Assembly: GCA_031546985.1 (NCBI GenBank)
Contig: JAVBJN010000069.1
Span: 1 to 11,036 of the forward strand
From: JAVBJN01 sp031546985
GTDB lineage: Bacteria > Bacteroidota > Bacteroidia > Chitinophagales > Chitinophagaceae
DNA length: 11,036 bases
Direction of reading: 5' to 3'
The notes beneath the pieces were generated by a model. The model saw only the letters and a list, made by a program, of their open reading frames with translations. It searched no databases and had not been told where the DNA came from. Position numbers and translations under genes: made by a program. This document shows positions 1 to 7,194 of this stretch, in pieces; position 1 is the first letter of the stretch; each line of letters begins with the position of its first letter.

Positions 1-497
1 TCGGTAGCGGTTTTAAGTACATCATCGATCTGGTTGGTGCTTACTTTTTTGCCGCCCATCAAATACTGGTAGCCGTATAGTTTGTCGCTCTGGGCCGTTT
101 CTGCATTGATCCGCTCCTTTACCAGATCGGCAATGGTTTCGGGATTATTGGCAGCATTATACAAGATCACTTCAAGTTGCTTTTGCTGAATCGCAGTGAG
201 TTCAGCTTTCTGCTCCAGCAGTTTTTTTGCAGTTTCGATATTGGCTTTGCTGCCTGTAAACGCAGCAAATGCTTCGTTGGCTTTGCGCGTAGCAATGGTA
301 TACGTGCTGTCGCCTTCTTTAATGTAGATAAGAGAATTCCAGGAGGCTTCGCTCGATGCCGTGTACAGTTTTACGTACTCGGTCGTGTATTGGTCAATGA
401 ACTGCTGGGCTTCCTGCTGTGACGGACTACCACCGGTTTTGTTGTTGCAGGCCCATAAACTCAGGGCCAGAGTGCCGGCCAATAAGGTTTTGCGCAT
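1..497 (-). CDS. M2 family (ACE-like) metallopeptidase, lipoprotein, N-terminal part only
   Basis: The first 165 residues are in the window; the rest, including the HExxH zinc site, lies beyond the left edge, so catalytic competence cannot be checked. The protein starts MRKTLLAGTLALSLWAC, a short basic and hydrophobic signal with a plausible lipobox (Leu-Trp-Ala-Cys, Cys17), so it is probably a lipoprotein exported across the inner membrane. The mature N-terminus (residues about 27-165) has the helical, Glu/Gln/Ala-rich pattern of bacterial peptidase M2 proteins: FIDQYTTEYVKLYTASSEA, then ANEAFAAFTGS, then LEVILYNAANNPETI. Known M2 enzymes are zinc dipeptidyl carboxypeptidases, like angiotensin-converting enzyme, that remove C-terminal dipeptides. 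The gene starts 11 bp after the stop of the M28 peptidase on the same strand, so the two are probably co-transcribed. The ATG was chosen because it directly precedes the signal peptide. The family call rests on N-terminal resemblance only. Confidence 0.75.
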   Translation of the reverse strand, partial: MRKTLLAGTLALSLWACNNKTGGSPSQQEAQQFIDQYTTEYVKLYTASSEASWNSLIYIKEGDSTYTIATRKANEAFAAFTGSKANIETAKKLLEQKAELTAIQQKQLEVILYNAANNPETIADLVKERINAETAQSDKLYGYQYLMGGKKVSTNQIDDVLKTAT

Positions 498-508
498 AGT
501 AGGGATAT

Positions 509-1777
509 TTACAGTTTATCAATAAAATTAAGGATCATATCGGCAACCTTGTCCATATTATTGAGACTAACGGTTTCCGGTTTATCGTACACATCGTGGT
601 AATGCCCCTGGCCACCAATGCCAAATATGAAAAACGCGGGTACGCCTTTTTCATAAAACCAATGGTGATCGCTGTTGGATGCTTTGCCACCTTCGCGTAC
701 TTCTTTAAAATGATATTTTTCGTCGCTCAGTTGTTTGAGCAACTGGTAGCGTGCGGGAATTTCTTTACCGTTGATCACCGAAATACCATCAGTTGCATCG
801 CCCATCATATCAATATTGAGCAGGAATTTAATCTGCGACAATGGGAACATCGGATGTTCGGTATAATATTTTGAGCCCAGCAAACCTGCTTCTTCTCCTG
901 CAAACAACATGAAAACAATATTGCAAGGCGGCTCATGCTTGCTGTAATAATGGGCCAGCCACAGCAACATAGAAGTGCCGCTGGCATTATCCATAGCACC
1001 CGGAAACAAAGCCTGGCGGCCCATACGGCCCAGGTGATCATAATGCGCGGTGATAACCACACAAGAATCGGTCCGTTTACCAGGAATCATGCCCACCACG
1101 TTTCTGGCCACAAAAGAAGGCATAAACTTCTGCTGGATCAGGAAGCTGCCATTGACCGGGTTTTCGGGCAGACTCTTGCGCAGCACAGTAAATGCTGCCA
1201 GGTTTTTAGGCACCATTTTCGATGGCGTCCAGATAAGTTTTTTACCTGTAGCTACCAGCACCATACCTTTCAGGGTAGAGTCGGCAAAGAATTTTTTATG
1301 AAAAGGCAGGTAACCCACGCTATCGGGCAGGTATACCAGCGCCGCTTTTCGATTGCTGAATGCCATACGGAACCGCTGCACCAGCCGGGCAGAATCGGCC
1401 ACTACAGAAGAATCGATCACATCCAGGTCATAACTGCCTGCATAATTGCGGGAGCTGGGCCATACAATATAATCTACGCCAGGTTGCAGTACTTTACCAT
1501 TTACCTGCAAGGTCAATTGCCCCGGAAAACTGTTGGCAGGATATTCAAACCGTTGAAACCAATCGTTGCCCACCGGTTTCAGTCCCATTTTATCAAAACG
1601 GCTAGCCAGGAAATCAGCCGCTTTCCACATTCCACTATCCACATATCCACGGCCCGAAAAAGTATTGCCGCACAGCGTATCCAGCTCGGCACGCATAAAG
1701 GTCTTAATATCCTGAGCCGTGGCAGCAGCAGTGATGCCCATGCCTACAACCCATCCCGCGAGTATTTTTTTGAACAT
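509..1777 (-). CDS. M28 family zinc aminopeptidase, exported
   Basis: A 422-residue protein that begins with a Sec signal peptide (FKKILAGWVVGMGITAAATAQ, likely cleaved near residue 22). The C-terminal half carries the co-catalytic di-zinc site of peptidase M28: HYDH (His245, Asp247), AMDNASG (bridging Asp263), GEEAGLLGS (Glu295, the usual general base, and Glu296), NIDMMGD (Asp323) and GHYHDVYDKPET (His394, or less likely His392). All expected ligands are present, so the enzyme should be active. Residues about 80-220 form the insert that in many family members is a protease-associated domain; I could not confirm that here. Known M28 enzymes remove N-terminal residues from peptides in the periplasm or outside the cell. 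The gene precedes the M2 peptidase gene by 11 bp, giving a likely pair with aminopeptidase and dipeptidyl carboxypeptidase activities. Substrate preference cannot be read from the sequence. Confidence 0.92.
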   Translation of the reverse strand: MFKKILAGWVVGMGITAAATAQDIKTFMRAELDTLCGNTFSGRGYVDSGMWKAADFLASRFDKMGLKPVGNDWFQRFEYPANSFPGQLTLQVNGKVLQPGVDYIVWPSSRNYAGSYDLDVIDSSVVADSARLVQRFRMAFSNRKAALVYLPDSVGYLPFHKKFFADSTLKGMVLVATGKKLIWTPSKMVPKNLAAFTVLRKSLPENPVNGSFLIQQKFMPSFVARNVVGMIPGKRTDSCVVITAHYDHLGRMGRQALFPGAMDNASGTSMLLWLAHYYSKHEPPCNIVFMLFAGEEAGLLGSKYYTEHPMFPLSQIKFLLNIDMMGDATDGISVINGKEIPARYQLLKQLSDEKYHFKEVREGGKASNSDHHWFYEKGVPAFFIFGIGGQGHYHDVYDKPETVSLNNMDKVADMILNFIDKL

Positions 1778-1810
1778 TCCGTTTTATTTGGAAACGCTAA
1801 TCTAAGCAAT

Positions 1811-1840
1811 AAAAAAGGGAAGCCTTAGCCTCCCTTGCTT
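1811..1840 (-). terminator. Rho-independent terminator of the yaeR-like gene
   Basis: A hairpin 28 bases past the VOC gene stop. AAGGGA at 1815-1820 pairs with TCCCTT at 1831-1836, followed by one A-C mismatch, two more pairs (GC with GC) and a CTTA loop. On the minus strand the stem is followed by a run of six T (complement of 1811-1816). The weaker T run on the other side makes it mainly a minus-strand terminator. It lies only about 35 bp upstream of the M28 start, so the M28 promoter must sit between or overlap it. Confidence 0.75.
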
Positions 1841-1867
1841 TTATCGTATGAATGGTATTATCCGCAC

Positions 1868-2260
1868 TTATTCATCTTCATAAAACTCCAATGGCAATCC
1901 ATCGGGATCGGAAAAGAACGTAAACCGCTTACCCGTGTATTCGTCTACCCGTACAGGCTCGCAGGCAATATGGTTTTCCTGCAAATGTTTTACGGCCTCA
2001 TCCACATTCGCCACCGAAAATGCGAGGTGCCGTAGACCACGCGCCTCAGGAAAAGAAGGCCGCGCCGGAGGGTCGGGAAAAGAAAACAACTCAATGACAT
2101 AGGTACCGTTCAACTCCAGATCGAGCTTGTAAGAATTACGGGCTTCGCGGTACACTTCCCGAATCACTTTGAGTCCCAGTACTTTGGTATAAAAACGTTT
2201 GGAGCGCTCGTAATCGGAACAGATGATGGCGATATGGTGAATGGATTGCAGCAATTGCAT
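1868..2260 (-). CDS. yaeR: VOC superfamily metalloenzyme, YaeR-like (glyoxalase fold)
   Basis: A 130-residue single-domain protein of the vicinal oxygen chelate fold, built as two beta-alpha-beta-beta-beta modules. It resembles E. coli YaeR along its whole length, sharing stretches such as EVYREAR, YVIELFSF, GLRHLAFSV and KRFTFF.DPDGLPLE. The four metal-binding positions of glyoxalase I-type proteins are all present: His9, Glu57, His78 and Glu125. The family is therefore a predicted divalent-metal enzyme, but to my knowledge the physiological substrate of YaeR has not been established, so lactoylglutathione lyase activity should not be assumed. It has no signal peptide and is expected in the cytoplasm. 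It stands alone, with its own terminator downstream and the prolyl oligopeptidase terminator upstream. The start ATG gives the usual family length. Confidence 0.9.
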   Translation of the reverse strand: MQLLQSIHHIAIICSDYERSKRFYTKVLGLKVIREVYREARNSYKLDLELNGTYVIELFSFPDPPARPSFPEARGLRHLAFSVANVDEAVKHLQENHIACEPVRVDEYTGKRFTFFSDPDGLPLEFYEDE

Positions 2261-2337
2261 AACACGATTTAGGATTGGATGATTTAAGATAGAGCAAATT
2301 ACAGATTCATTCCAAAAGAAAAGAGCTCCCTGCCGAA

Positions 2338-2367
2338 ACCTGACCGGACCTGTGAACCTGGCAGGTC
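2338..2367. repeat. Imperfect palindromic intergenic element, copy A
   Basis: ACCTGACCGG (2338-2347) faces CCTGGCAGGTC (2357-2367) across a nine-base loop, pairing at 8 of 10 positions. The same arms, with a better stem, recur at 9287-9319. It has no adjacent T run and lies between the yaeR start and the prolyl oligopeptidase terminator, so it is more likely a dispersed repeat or protein-binding palindrome than a terminator. Confidence 0.5.
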
Positions 2368-2408
2368 TTAACTACCCAACAGAAAGCTAAGGTAGCTTAC
2401 CGCAAAAG

Positions 2409-2447
2409 AAAAGACCAGGCAGGAGCATAGCTTCCGCCTGGTCTTTT
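2409..2447 (-). terminator. Strong terminator of the prolyl oligopeptidase gene
   Basis: A 12-bp perfect stem: AAAAGACCAGGC (2409-2420) with GCCTGGTCTTTT (2436-2447), extended inward past one mismatch by about five further pairs around an ATA loop. It lies 53 bases after the stop on the minus strand. The A/T-rich ends can serve as a T tract in either direction. Confidence 0.85.
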
Positions 2448-2467
2448 AATCATTACATCACGCTGTA

Positions 2468-2501
2468 CCAATCAGCGATCAGATATCACCAAATCAGCGA
2501 T
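2468..2501 (-). repeat. CTGAT-rich short direct repeats after the prolyl oligopeptidase stop
   Basis: On the minus strand CTGAT occurs three times (complements of 2471-2475, 2478-2482 and 2493-2497), with a one-base variant between them. The 10-mer ATCGCTGATT appears twice, 22 bases apart. The block begins directly after the stop codon and precedes the terminator. A similar block occupies the same place after the NADH dehydrogenase gene (9163-9198). Confidence 0.5.
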
Positions 2502-4615
2502 TACTTAACGGTCATTCCCAGGTTGTAGAACACGAACGACCAGATGTCGGTGTATTCATCAATGATCTTGCTGGTGGGTTTACCAGCGCCATGACCGGCT
2601 TTGCTGTCGATGCGGATGAGCACAGGATTGTTACCTTTCTGGTATTCCTGCAAGGTAGCTGCAAACTTAAAGGAGTGCGCAGGTACTACACGGTCATCGT
2701 GATCGGCTGTAGTTACCAATGTTGCAGGATATTCTACACCCGCTCTAAGGTTGTGCAGTGGCGAATATCTAAGCAGGTAACCAAACTGGTCTCTATCGTC
2801 GCTGCTGCCATACTCTACTACCCAACCCCATCCTACAGTAAACTTGTGGAAACGGAGCATATCCATTACACCTACCGCAGGCAGCGCTACTTTAAACAGA
2901 TCGGGGCGCTGAGTCATACAGGCGCCTACGAGCAAGCCGCCATTAGAACCACCACGAATAGCGATTTTAGAGGGGTTGGTATACCCTTCTTTAATCATAT
3001 ACTCTGCTGCACCAATGAAATCGTCAAACACGTTTTGCTTATTGTTGAGCATACCGCTTTTGTGCCATTCCTCACCATACTCTGCACCACCGCGCAGGGT
3101 AACCTGGCAATAGATACCACCATTCTCAATAAATACCATATTGGTTACAGAGAAGGCAGGGGTAAGACTTACGTTAAATCCGCCATAACCATACAGCAAT
3201 ACCGGATTGGTACCATCTTTTTTAATACCTTTTTTGTGGGTCACAAACATAGGCACACGGGTGCCGTCTTTGCTGGTAAAGAACAATTGCTCGGTTTCGT
3301 ACAGGCTGGGATCAAATTTTACTTCGCTCTGCTTGTACAGCTCCGATTTACCGGTTCCGATATCATATTTATAGATAGCAGAAGGTGTGGTAAATGAAGT
3401 GAAGGAGTAGAAGAAACTCTTATCTTCCTTCTTGGAGCCAAAACCGCTGGCAGTACCGAGGCCTGGCAGTGTAATATCGTGCTCAAACTTACCGTTCAGA
3501 TCATATTGCATGATTTTGGCAGTAGCATCTTTCAGGTAAGCGGCAAACATTTTACCACCACCGGTGTTCAAACCTTCCATGGGTTCTTTTTGCTCCGCAA
3601 TCAGCAATTTCCAGTTGGCAGGCGCAGGGTTCTTAGGATCTACCAATACAGCTTTATAATTCGGTGCGTCCAGGTTGGTGAGCACAATCAGTTTATCGCC
3701 TACATTGTCTACCACATTGGCGTTGGTTTTAAAACCAGGCACCAACACGGTAAAATCTTTTTGCTTGGCATCTTTCATGTCTTTTACACGAATTTCAGAA
3801 CCATCTGTTCCTTCAGAAATGCTCAGAATCAGGAAACGTTCGTCTTCGGTAAGACCGGCGCTCACATAACGCAGCGGATGTTCCTTGTCTTCATAGATCA
3901 GGATATCCTGCGACTGTGGCGTACCAATTTTGTGGTAATACACTTTCTGGTATTCACTTTTAGCGCTGAATTTGGTCTTTTCGTCTTTGGGTTTATCATA
4001 ACCACTGTAGTAAAAACCGTCTTCACCTTTCCAGCTGATGCCGGTAAACTTCACAAAATCTATCTTATCGCTCAGCAGTTTTTTCGTTTTTACATCCATT
4101 ACGTAAATCTCCTGCCAGTCGCTGCCCGATGCCGATACGGCGTAGCCGAAATAAGTTTGTTTTTTGGAGAAAGCAGTCGCCTGCAGGGCCACGGTACCGT
4201 CTTTAGACAGTTTATTGGGGTCCAGCAGTACTTCGGGTGTACCGTTCATCCCTTTCTGGATATAGGTTACCGCCTGGTTTTGCAGTCCGTCGTTTTTAGA
4301 GAAAATATAATATTCGCCCTCATGATAAGGCACACCATATTTAGGATAGTTCCACAATTGCGTCAAACGCTCGCGAATAGCGTTACGGTATGGTATTTTA
4401 TTGAGATAAGCCTCTGTAACCGCGTTTTCTTCCTTTACCCAGGCCTCTACTTCGCGGGCGGTATCAATTTCGAGCCAGCGGTAGGGGTCTGCAACTTTAG
4501 TTCCGTGATAATCCTCTACCACATTATCTTTCCGGGTTACCGGATACTTCATTTGCGCCTTTGCCATACTCATAATTTGCATTGCCATTACCGACAACAT
4601 TAACGATTTCTTCAT
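2501..4615 (-). CDS. Prolyl oligopeptidase, family S9A, exported
   Basis: The 704-residue protein hydrolyses the bond after proline in short peptides. A signal peptide (KKSLMLSVMAMQIMSMAKAQ) predicts a periplasmic enzyme, as in other Bacteroidota prolyl endopeptidases. After an N-terminal segment (DYHGTKVADPYRWLE, residues 35-49) comes the beta-propeller (about 90-430) that gates the active site, then an alpha/beta-hydrolase domain (about 445-704). The catalytic triad is complete: Ser557 in GGSNGG, Asp641 in ADHDDRVVP and His675 in AGHGAGKPT. Spacing closely matches porcine enzyme Ser554, Asp641 and His680. The start at 4615 was preferred over an in-frame ATG at 4960: the longer form would bury the signal peptide under 115 residues with no family resemblance and run antisense through the first 258 bases of pfkA. 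The gene is divergent from pfkA and ends at its own terminator. Confidence 0.95.
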   Translation of the reverse strand: MKKSLMLSVMAMQIMSMAKAQMKYPVTRKDNVVEDYHGTKVADPYRWLEIDTAREVEAWVKEENAVTEAYLNKIPYRNAIRERLTQLWNYPKYGVPYHEGEYYIFSKNDGLQNQAVTYIQKGMNGTPEVLLDPNKLSKDGTVALQATAFSKKQTYFGYAVSASGSDWQEIYVMDVKTKKLLSDKIDFVKFTGISWKGEDGFYYSGYDKPKDEKTKFSAKSEYQKVYYHKIGTPQSQDILIYEDKEHPLRYVSAGLTEDERFLILSISEGTDGSEIRVKDMKDAKQKDFTVLVPGFKTNANVVDNVGDKLIVLTNLDAPNYKAVLVDPKNPAPANWKLLIAEQKEPMEGLNTGGGKMFAAYLKDATAKIMQYDLNGKFEHDITLPGLGTASGFGSKKEDKSFFYSFTSFTTPSAIYKYDIGTGKSELYKQSEVKFDPSLYETEQLFFTSKDGTRVPMFVTHKKGIKKDGTNPVLLYGYGGFNVSLTPAFSVTNMVFIENGGIYCQVTLRGGAEYGEEWHKSGMLNNKQNVFDDFIGAAEYMIKEGYTNPSKIAIRGGSNGGLLVGACMTQRPDLFKVALPAVGVMDMLRFHKFTVGWGWVVEYGSSDDRDQFGYLLRYSPLHNLRAGVEYPATLVTTADHDDRVVPAHSFKFAATLQEYQKGNNPVLIRIDSKAGHGAGKPTSKIIDEYTDIWSFVFYNLGMTVK

Positions 4616-4702
4616 AGCGGCATTTAATTTTTCTGATTTAAGAAACGAATAAAAATAGCCAAACTTTTTAAGTTTACCTTTACATAACCATTTCCCAAAC
4701 AC
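4616..4702. promoter_or_regulatory. Divergent promoter region between prolyl oligopeptidase and pfkA
   Basis: This 87 bp AT-rich gap must hold both 5' signals. For pfkA, TACCTTTA at 4675-4682 matches 7 of 8 positions of the Bacteroidota -7 element TAnnTTTG and would give a very short leader, but no good -33 TTG precedes it. A small inverted repeat, AAACTT-TTT-AAGTTT (4661-4675), abuts it and could be an operator. No clear promoter is recognised for the minus-strand gene. No Shine-Dalgarno sequence is evident for pfkA. Confidence 0.4.
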
Positions 4703-5683
4703 ATGAGTAACATCAAAAATATTGCAGTTATGACGTCCGGGGGAGATGCTCCGGGCATGAACGCATGCATCAGAGCAGTAGTACGCACGGGCATTTTCCA
4801 TGGTTTGAATGTGTTTGGCATTATGCGCGGGTACCAGGGTATGATTGAGGGCGACATCTTTCGGATGCAGACCCAGAGCGTATCTAACATTATCCAGCGC
4901 GGGGGCACCATTCTCAAAACCGCACGCAGCAAAGAGTTTACCACCGCCGAAGGTCGCCAAAAAGCATACGACCAGCTAAAGTCCCACAATATTGACGGGC
5001 TGGTACTGATTGGTGGCGACGGCACCTTTCGTGGCGCGGTAGAATTCTTTAAACAATTCAGCATTCCGGCCATTGGCATTCCCGGTACTATTGATAAAGA
5101 CATGGCGGGCACCGATTACACCATAGGTTTCGACACGGCTGTAAACACTGCTGTAGAAGCCATTGACAAAATCAGAGACACAGCCGATGCGCACGACCGC
5201 TTGTTTGTGGTAGAGGTAATGGGCCGCGACGCGGGTTATATTGCCCTGCACAGCGGACTGGCCTGCGGTGCCGAAGCGGTGCTGATTCCCGAAATCCATA
5301 CCGATATTGATTCGGTGATCAACCAGGTTAATTTCGACAATAAACGTAAAAAACTAACGCAGATACTGGTGGTGGCCGAGGGCGATGATTTTGGCGGCGG
5401 CAATGAAGTGGCCAAAACCATTCAGAACAACCTGCCCGATGCCGATGTGCGGGTAACCATTCTGGGACATATCCAGCGGGGCGGCTCACCCAGTTGCCAG
5501 GACCGCATACTGGCAAGCAGATTGGGTTACGCAGCAGTAGAAGGTCTGCTGCATGGCAAATCGCAGCAAATGGTAGGTATCATCAACGACAACATCCATT
5601 TTACCCCGCTCGAAAAAGCCGCCAAGCAAAAACAAAAGTTGAAAAAAGACATGATCGATATGATCAAAGTACTGGCAACATAA
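4703..5683 (+). CDS. pfkA: ATP-dependent 6-phosphofructokinase
   Basis: This 326-residue cytoplasmic enzyme phosphorylates fructose 6-phosphate to fructose 1,6-bisphosphate, the committed step of glycolysis. The length is typical of bacterial PfkA (about 320). Visible motifs are GGDAPGMNA (residues 13-21, nucleotide site), GGDGT (104-108), PGTIDKD (127-133) with catalytic Asp131, MGRDAG (173-178) and GHIQRGGSP (255-263) with substrate-binding His256 and Arg259. Gly107 and Gly128 occupy the two positions (E. coli 104 and 124) that mark ATP use; pyrophosphate-dependent enzymes carry Asp and Lys there. The residue after the catalytic Asp is Lys132 where E. coli has Asn (GTIDND). It is followed after 35 bp by pyk on the same strand with no terminator between, so co-transcription is likely. 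Confidence 0.96.
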   Translation: MSNIKNIAVMTSGGDAPGMNACIRAVVRTGIFHGLNVFGIMRGYQGMIEGDIFRMQTQSVSNIIQRGGTILKTARSKEFTTAEGRQKAYDQLKSHNIDGLVLIGGDGTFRGAVEFFKQFSIPAIGIPGTIDKDMAGTDYTIGFDTAVNTAVEAIDKIRDTADAHDRLFVVEVMGRDAGYIALHSGLACGAEAVLIPEIHTDIDSVINQVNFDNKRKKLTQILVVAEGDDFGGGNEVAKTIQNNLPDADVRVTILGHIQRGGSPSCQDRILASRLGYAAVEGLLHGKSQQMVGIINDNIHFTPLEKAAKQKQKLKKDMIDMIKVLAT

Positions 5684-5718
5684 AAGCGTAACGCATTATA
5701 AAAAGTCAAATTACTGAC

Positions 5719-7143
5719 ATGGTTCAACATAAAACGAAGGTTATTGCCACGGTAGGTCCGGCATGCAATACCTACGAAAAATTACTGGAGCTGGTAGAAA
5801 CCGGCGTAAACGTATTCCGTTTAAATTTCTCTCATGGCGAGCACCAGGCACACCTGGATGTGATTAACCACATTCGCCTGATTAACGAAAACTTCCCGTT
5901 TCACATTGCCATCCTGGCAGATCTGCAAGGTCCTAAACTGCGGGTGGGCGAAATCGAAAACAACGCGCTGCCGCTGGCTGCCGGAGACATTATCCGGTTT
6001 ACCAACGAAAAATGCGTAGGCACCAAAGAGCATATCTATATCTCATATCCCAATTTCCACAGCGATGTGCGTATTGGCAATAAAATACTTATCGACGATG
6101 GCAAGATCGAGGTAAAAGTGGTGCGCATCCTGCCCGATAACAGTGTAGAGGCAGAAGTAACTGTAGCCGGTGTGCTTTCTTCTAAAAAAGGCGTAAACCT
6201 GCCCGATACCATTATATCACTGCCTTCGCTTACCGAAAAAGACCTGGCCGATCTCGAATTCATCATTACCCAGCCTATTGATTGGGTGGCGCTTTCTTTT
6301 GTGCGCAAGCCAGATGATATTCATGAACTGCGGGCTATCCTTAAATCGAAAGGCAGCAATGCCAAGATTATAGCCAAGATCGAAAAACCCGAAGCGCTGA
6401 ACCACCTGCGCGAAATCATTCTGGCATCTGATGCCATTATGGTAGCCCGGGGCGATTTGGGTGTAGAACTGCCGGTAGAGCAGATTCCGATGATTCAGAA
6501 AAACATTGTGCGCAAATGTATTCACCGTGCCAAGCCGGTGATTATTGCTACGCAGATGATGGAAAGTATGATAGACCGGGTAAAACCCAACCGAAGTGAA
6601 ATTACCGATGTGGCCAATGCCGTACTGGAAGGAGCTGATGCGGTAATGCTGAGTGCAGAAACCGCTGTGGGCCAGCACCCTGCCCTGGTGATCAAAACCA
6701 TGGTGAGCATCATTGAAGAGGTAGAGAAAGAAGAAATTGTATACAACCGCAACCTTACGCCGCAGCCGCACTCTCCGTCCTTCCTGAGCGACGCACTGTG
6801 TTACAATGCCTGCCGCATTGCAGAAGACATTCACTCCGATGCCATCCTGGGTATGACCCAATCGGGCTATACCGGGTTTATGCTCTCCAGTTTCAGACCT
6901 AAATCTAAGTTGTACATCTTTACCAAAACCCGCAGCCTTATTAACCAGCTGAGCTTAAGCTGGGGCGTACAGGCCATTTATTACGATAAGGAAAACAGTA
7001 TGGATGAAATCGTTGCCGACCAGATCGATATTCTGAAAGGAATGGGCCTGCTCAAAACAGGCGATGTGGTGGTAAACACCGGCAGCACGCCCATACAGGA
7101 GCACCTGCCCACCAATATGCTAAAGATTACAAAAGTGAAATAG
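5719..7143 (+). CDS. pyk: Pyruvate kinase
   Basis: A 474-residue cytoplasmic enzyme that transfers phosphate from phosphoenolpyruvate to ADP, giving pyruvate and ATP. The barrel domain shows FRLNFSHG (substrate Arg34), catalytic Lys220 and metal ligand Glu222 in IAKIEKPE, Asp246 in ARGDLGVE, and ATQMMESM (277-284). The B domain spans about 72-170 and the C-terminal regulatory domain about 345-474. Before the B domain the sequence is LQGPKLR (69-75): Leu, Gln and Lys replace the Thr, Lys and Glu of the muscle enzyme, a pattern reported for K+-independent pyruvate kinases. It follows pfkA by 35 bp and ends at a strong terminator one base beyond the stop region. Allosteric effector specificity cannot be deduced reliably. 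Confidence 0.96.
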   Translation: MVQHKTKVIATVGPACNTYEKLLELVETGVNVFRLNFSHGEHQAHLDVINHIRLINENFPFHIAILADLQGPKLRVGEIENNALPLAAGDIIRFTNEKCVGTKEHIYISYPNFHSDVRIGNKILIDDGKIEVKVVRILPDNSVEAEVTVAGVLSSKKGVNLPDTIISLPSLTEKDLADLEFIITQPIDWVALSFVRKPDDIHELRAILKSKGSNAKIIAKIEKPEALNHLREIILASDAIMVARGDLGVELPVEQIPMIQKNIVRKCIHRAKPVIIATQMMESMIDRVKPNRSEITDVANAVLEGADAVMLSAETAVGQHPALVIKTMVSIIEEVEKEEIVYNRNLTPQPHSPSFLSDALCYNACRIAEDIHSDAILGMTQSGYTGFMLSSFRPKSKLYIFTKTRSLINQLSLSWGVQAIYYDKENSMDEIVADQIDILKGMGLLKTGDVVVNTGSTPIQEHLPTNMLKITKVK

Positions 7144-7144
7144 T

Positions 7145-7180
7145 AAAAAATCCCCCGCAGTGCTGCGGGGGATTTTTTTT
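7145..7180. terminator. Bidirectional terminator between pyk and the DUF5362-like gene
   Basis: A near-perfect inverted repeat: AAAAAATCCCCCGCAG (7145-7160) pairs with CTGCGGGGGATTTTTT (7163-7178), with the loop formed at GTGC. It starts one base after the pyk stop and has eight T on the plus strand and six T on the minus strand. Since the gene at 7195-7656 reads toward it, it probably terminates both transcripts. Confidence 0.92.
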
Positions 7181-7194
7181 AGGCTAACGTTTTA

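Noticed and set aside
935..1828. A 297-codon open frame on the plus strand
   Set aside because: It lies antisense to the M28 peptidase gene, whose catalytic motifs are all intact; the translation shows no recognisable domain.
2384..2398. Small palindrome AAGCTA-AGG-TAGCTT
   Set aside because: Only six pairs, with no T run and no second copy seen; too short to distinguish from chance.
3479..4603. A 374-codon open frame on the plus strand
   Set aside because: It is antisense to the prolyl oligopeptidase propeller; the protein is rich in Phe, His, Ile and Val with no coherent pattern, as expected of a shadow frame.
4616..4960. N-terminal extension of the prolyl oligopeptidase by 115 codons
   Set aside because: It would run antisense into pfkA, precede a clear signal peptide and add residues unlike the family. 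The start at 4615 fits better.
4703..5683. Pyrophosphate-dependent phosphofructokinase
   Set aside because: Gly is present at both positions where pyrophosphate enzymes carry Asp and Lys.
6217..6861. A 214-codon open frame on the minus strand
   Set aside because: It is antisense to pyk, with no recognisable domain, and pyk is unambiguous.
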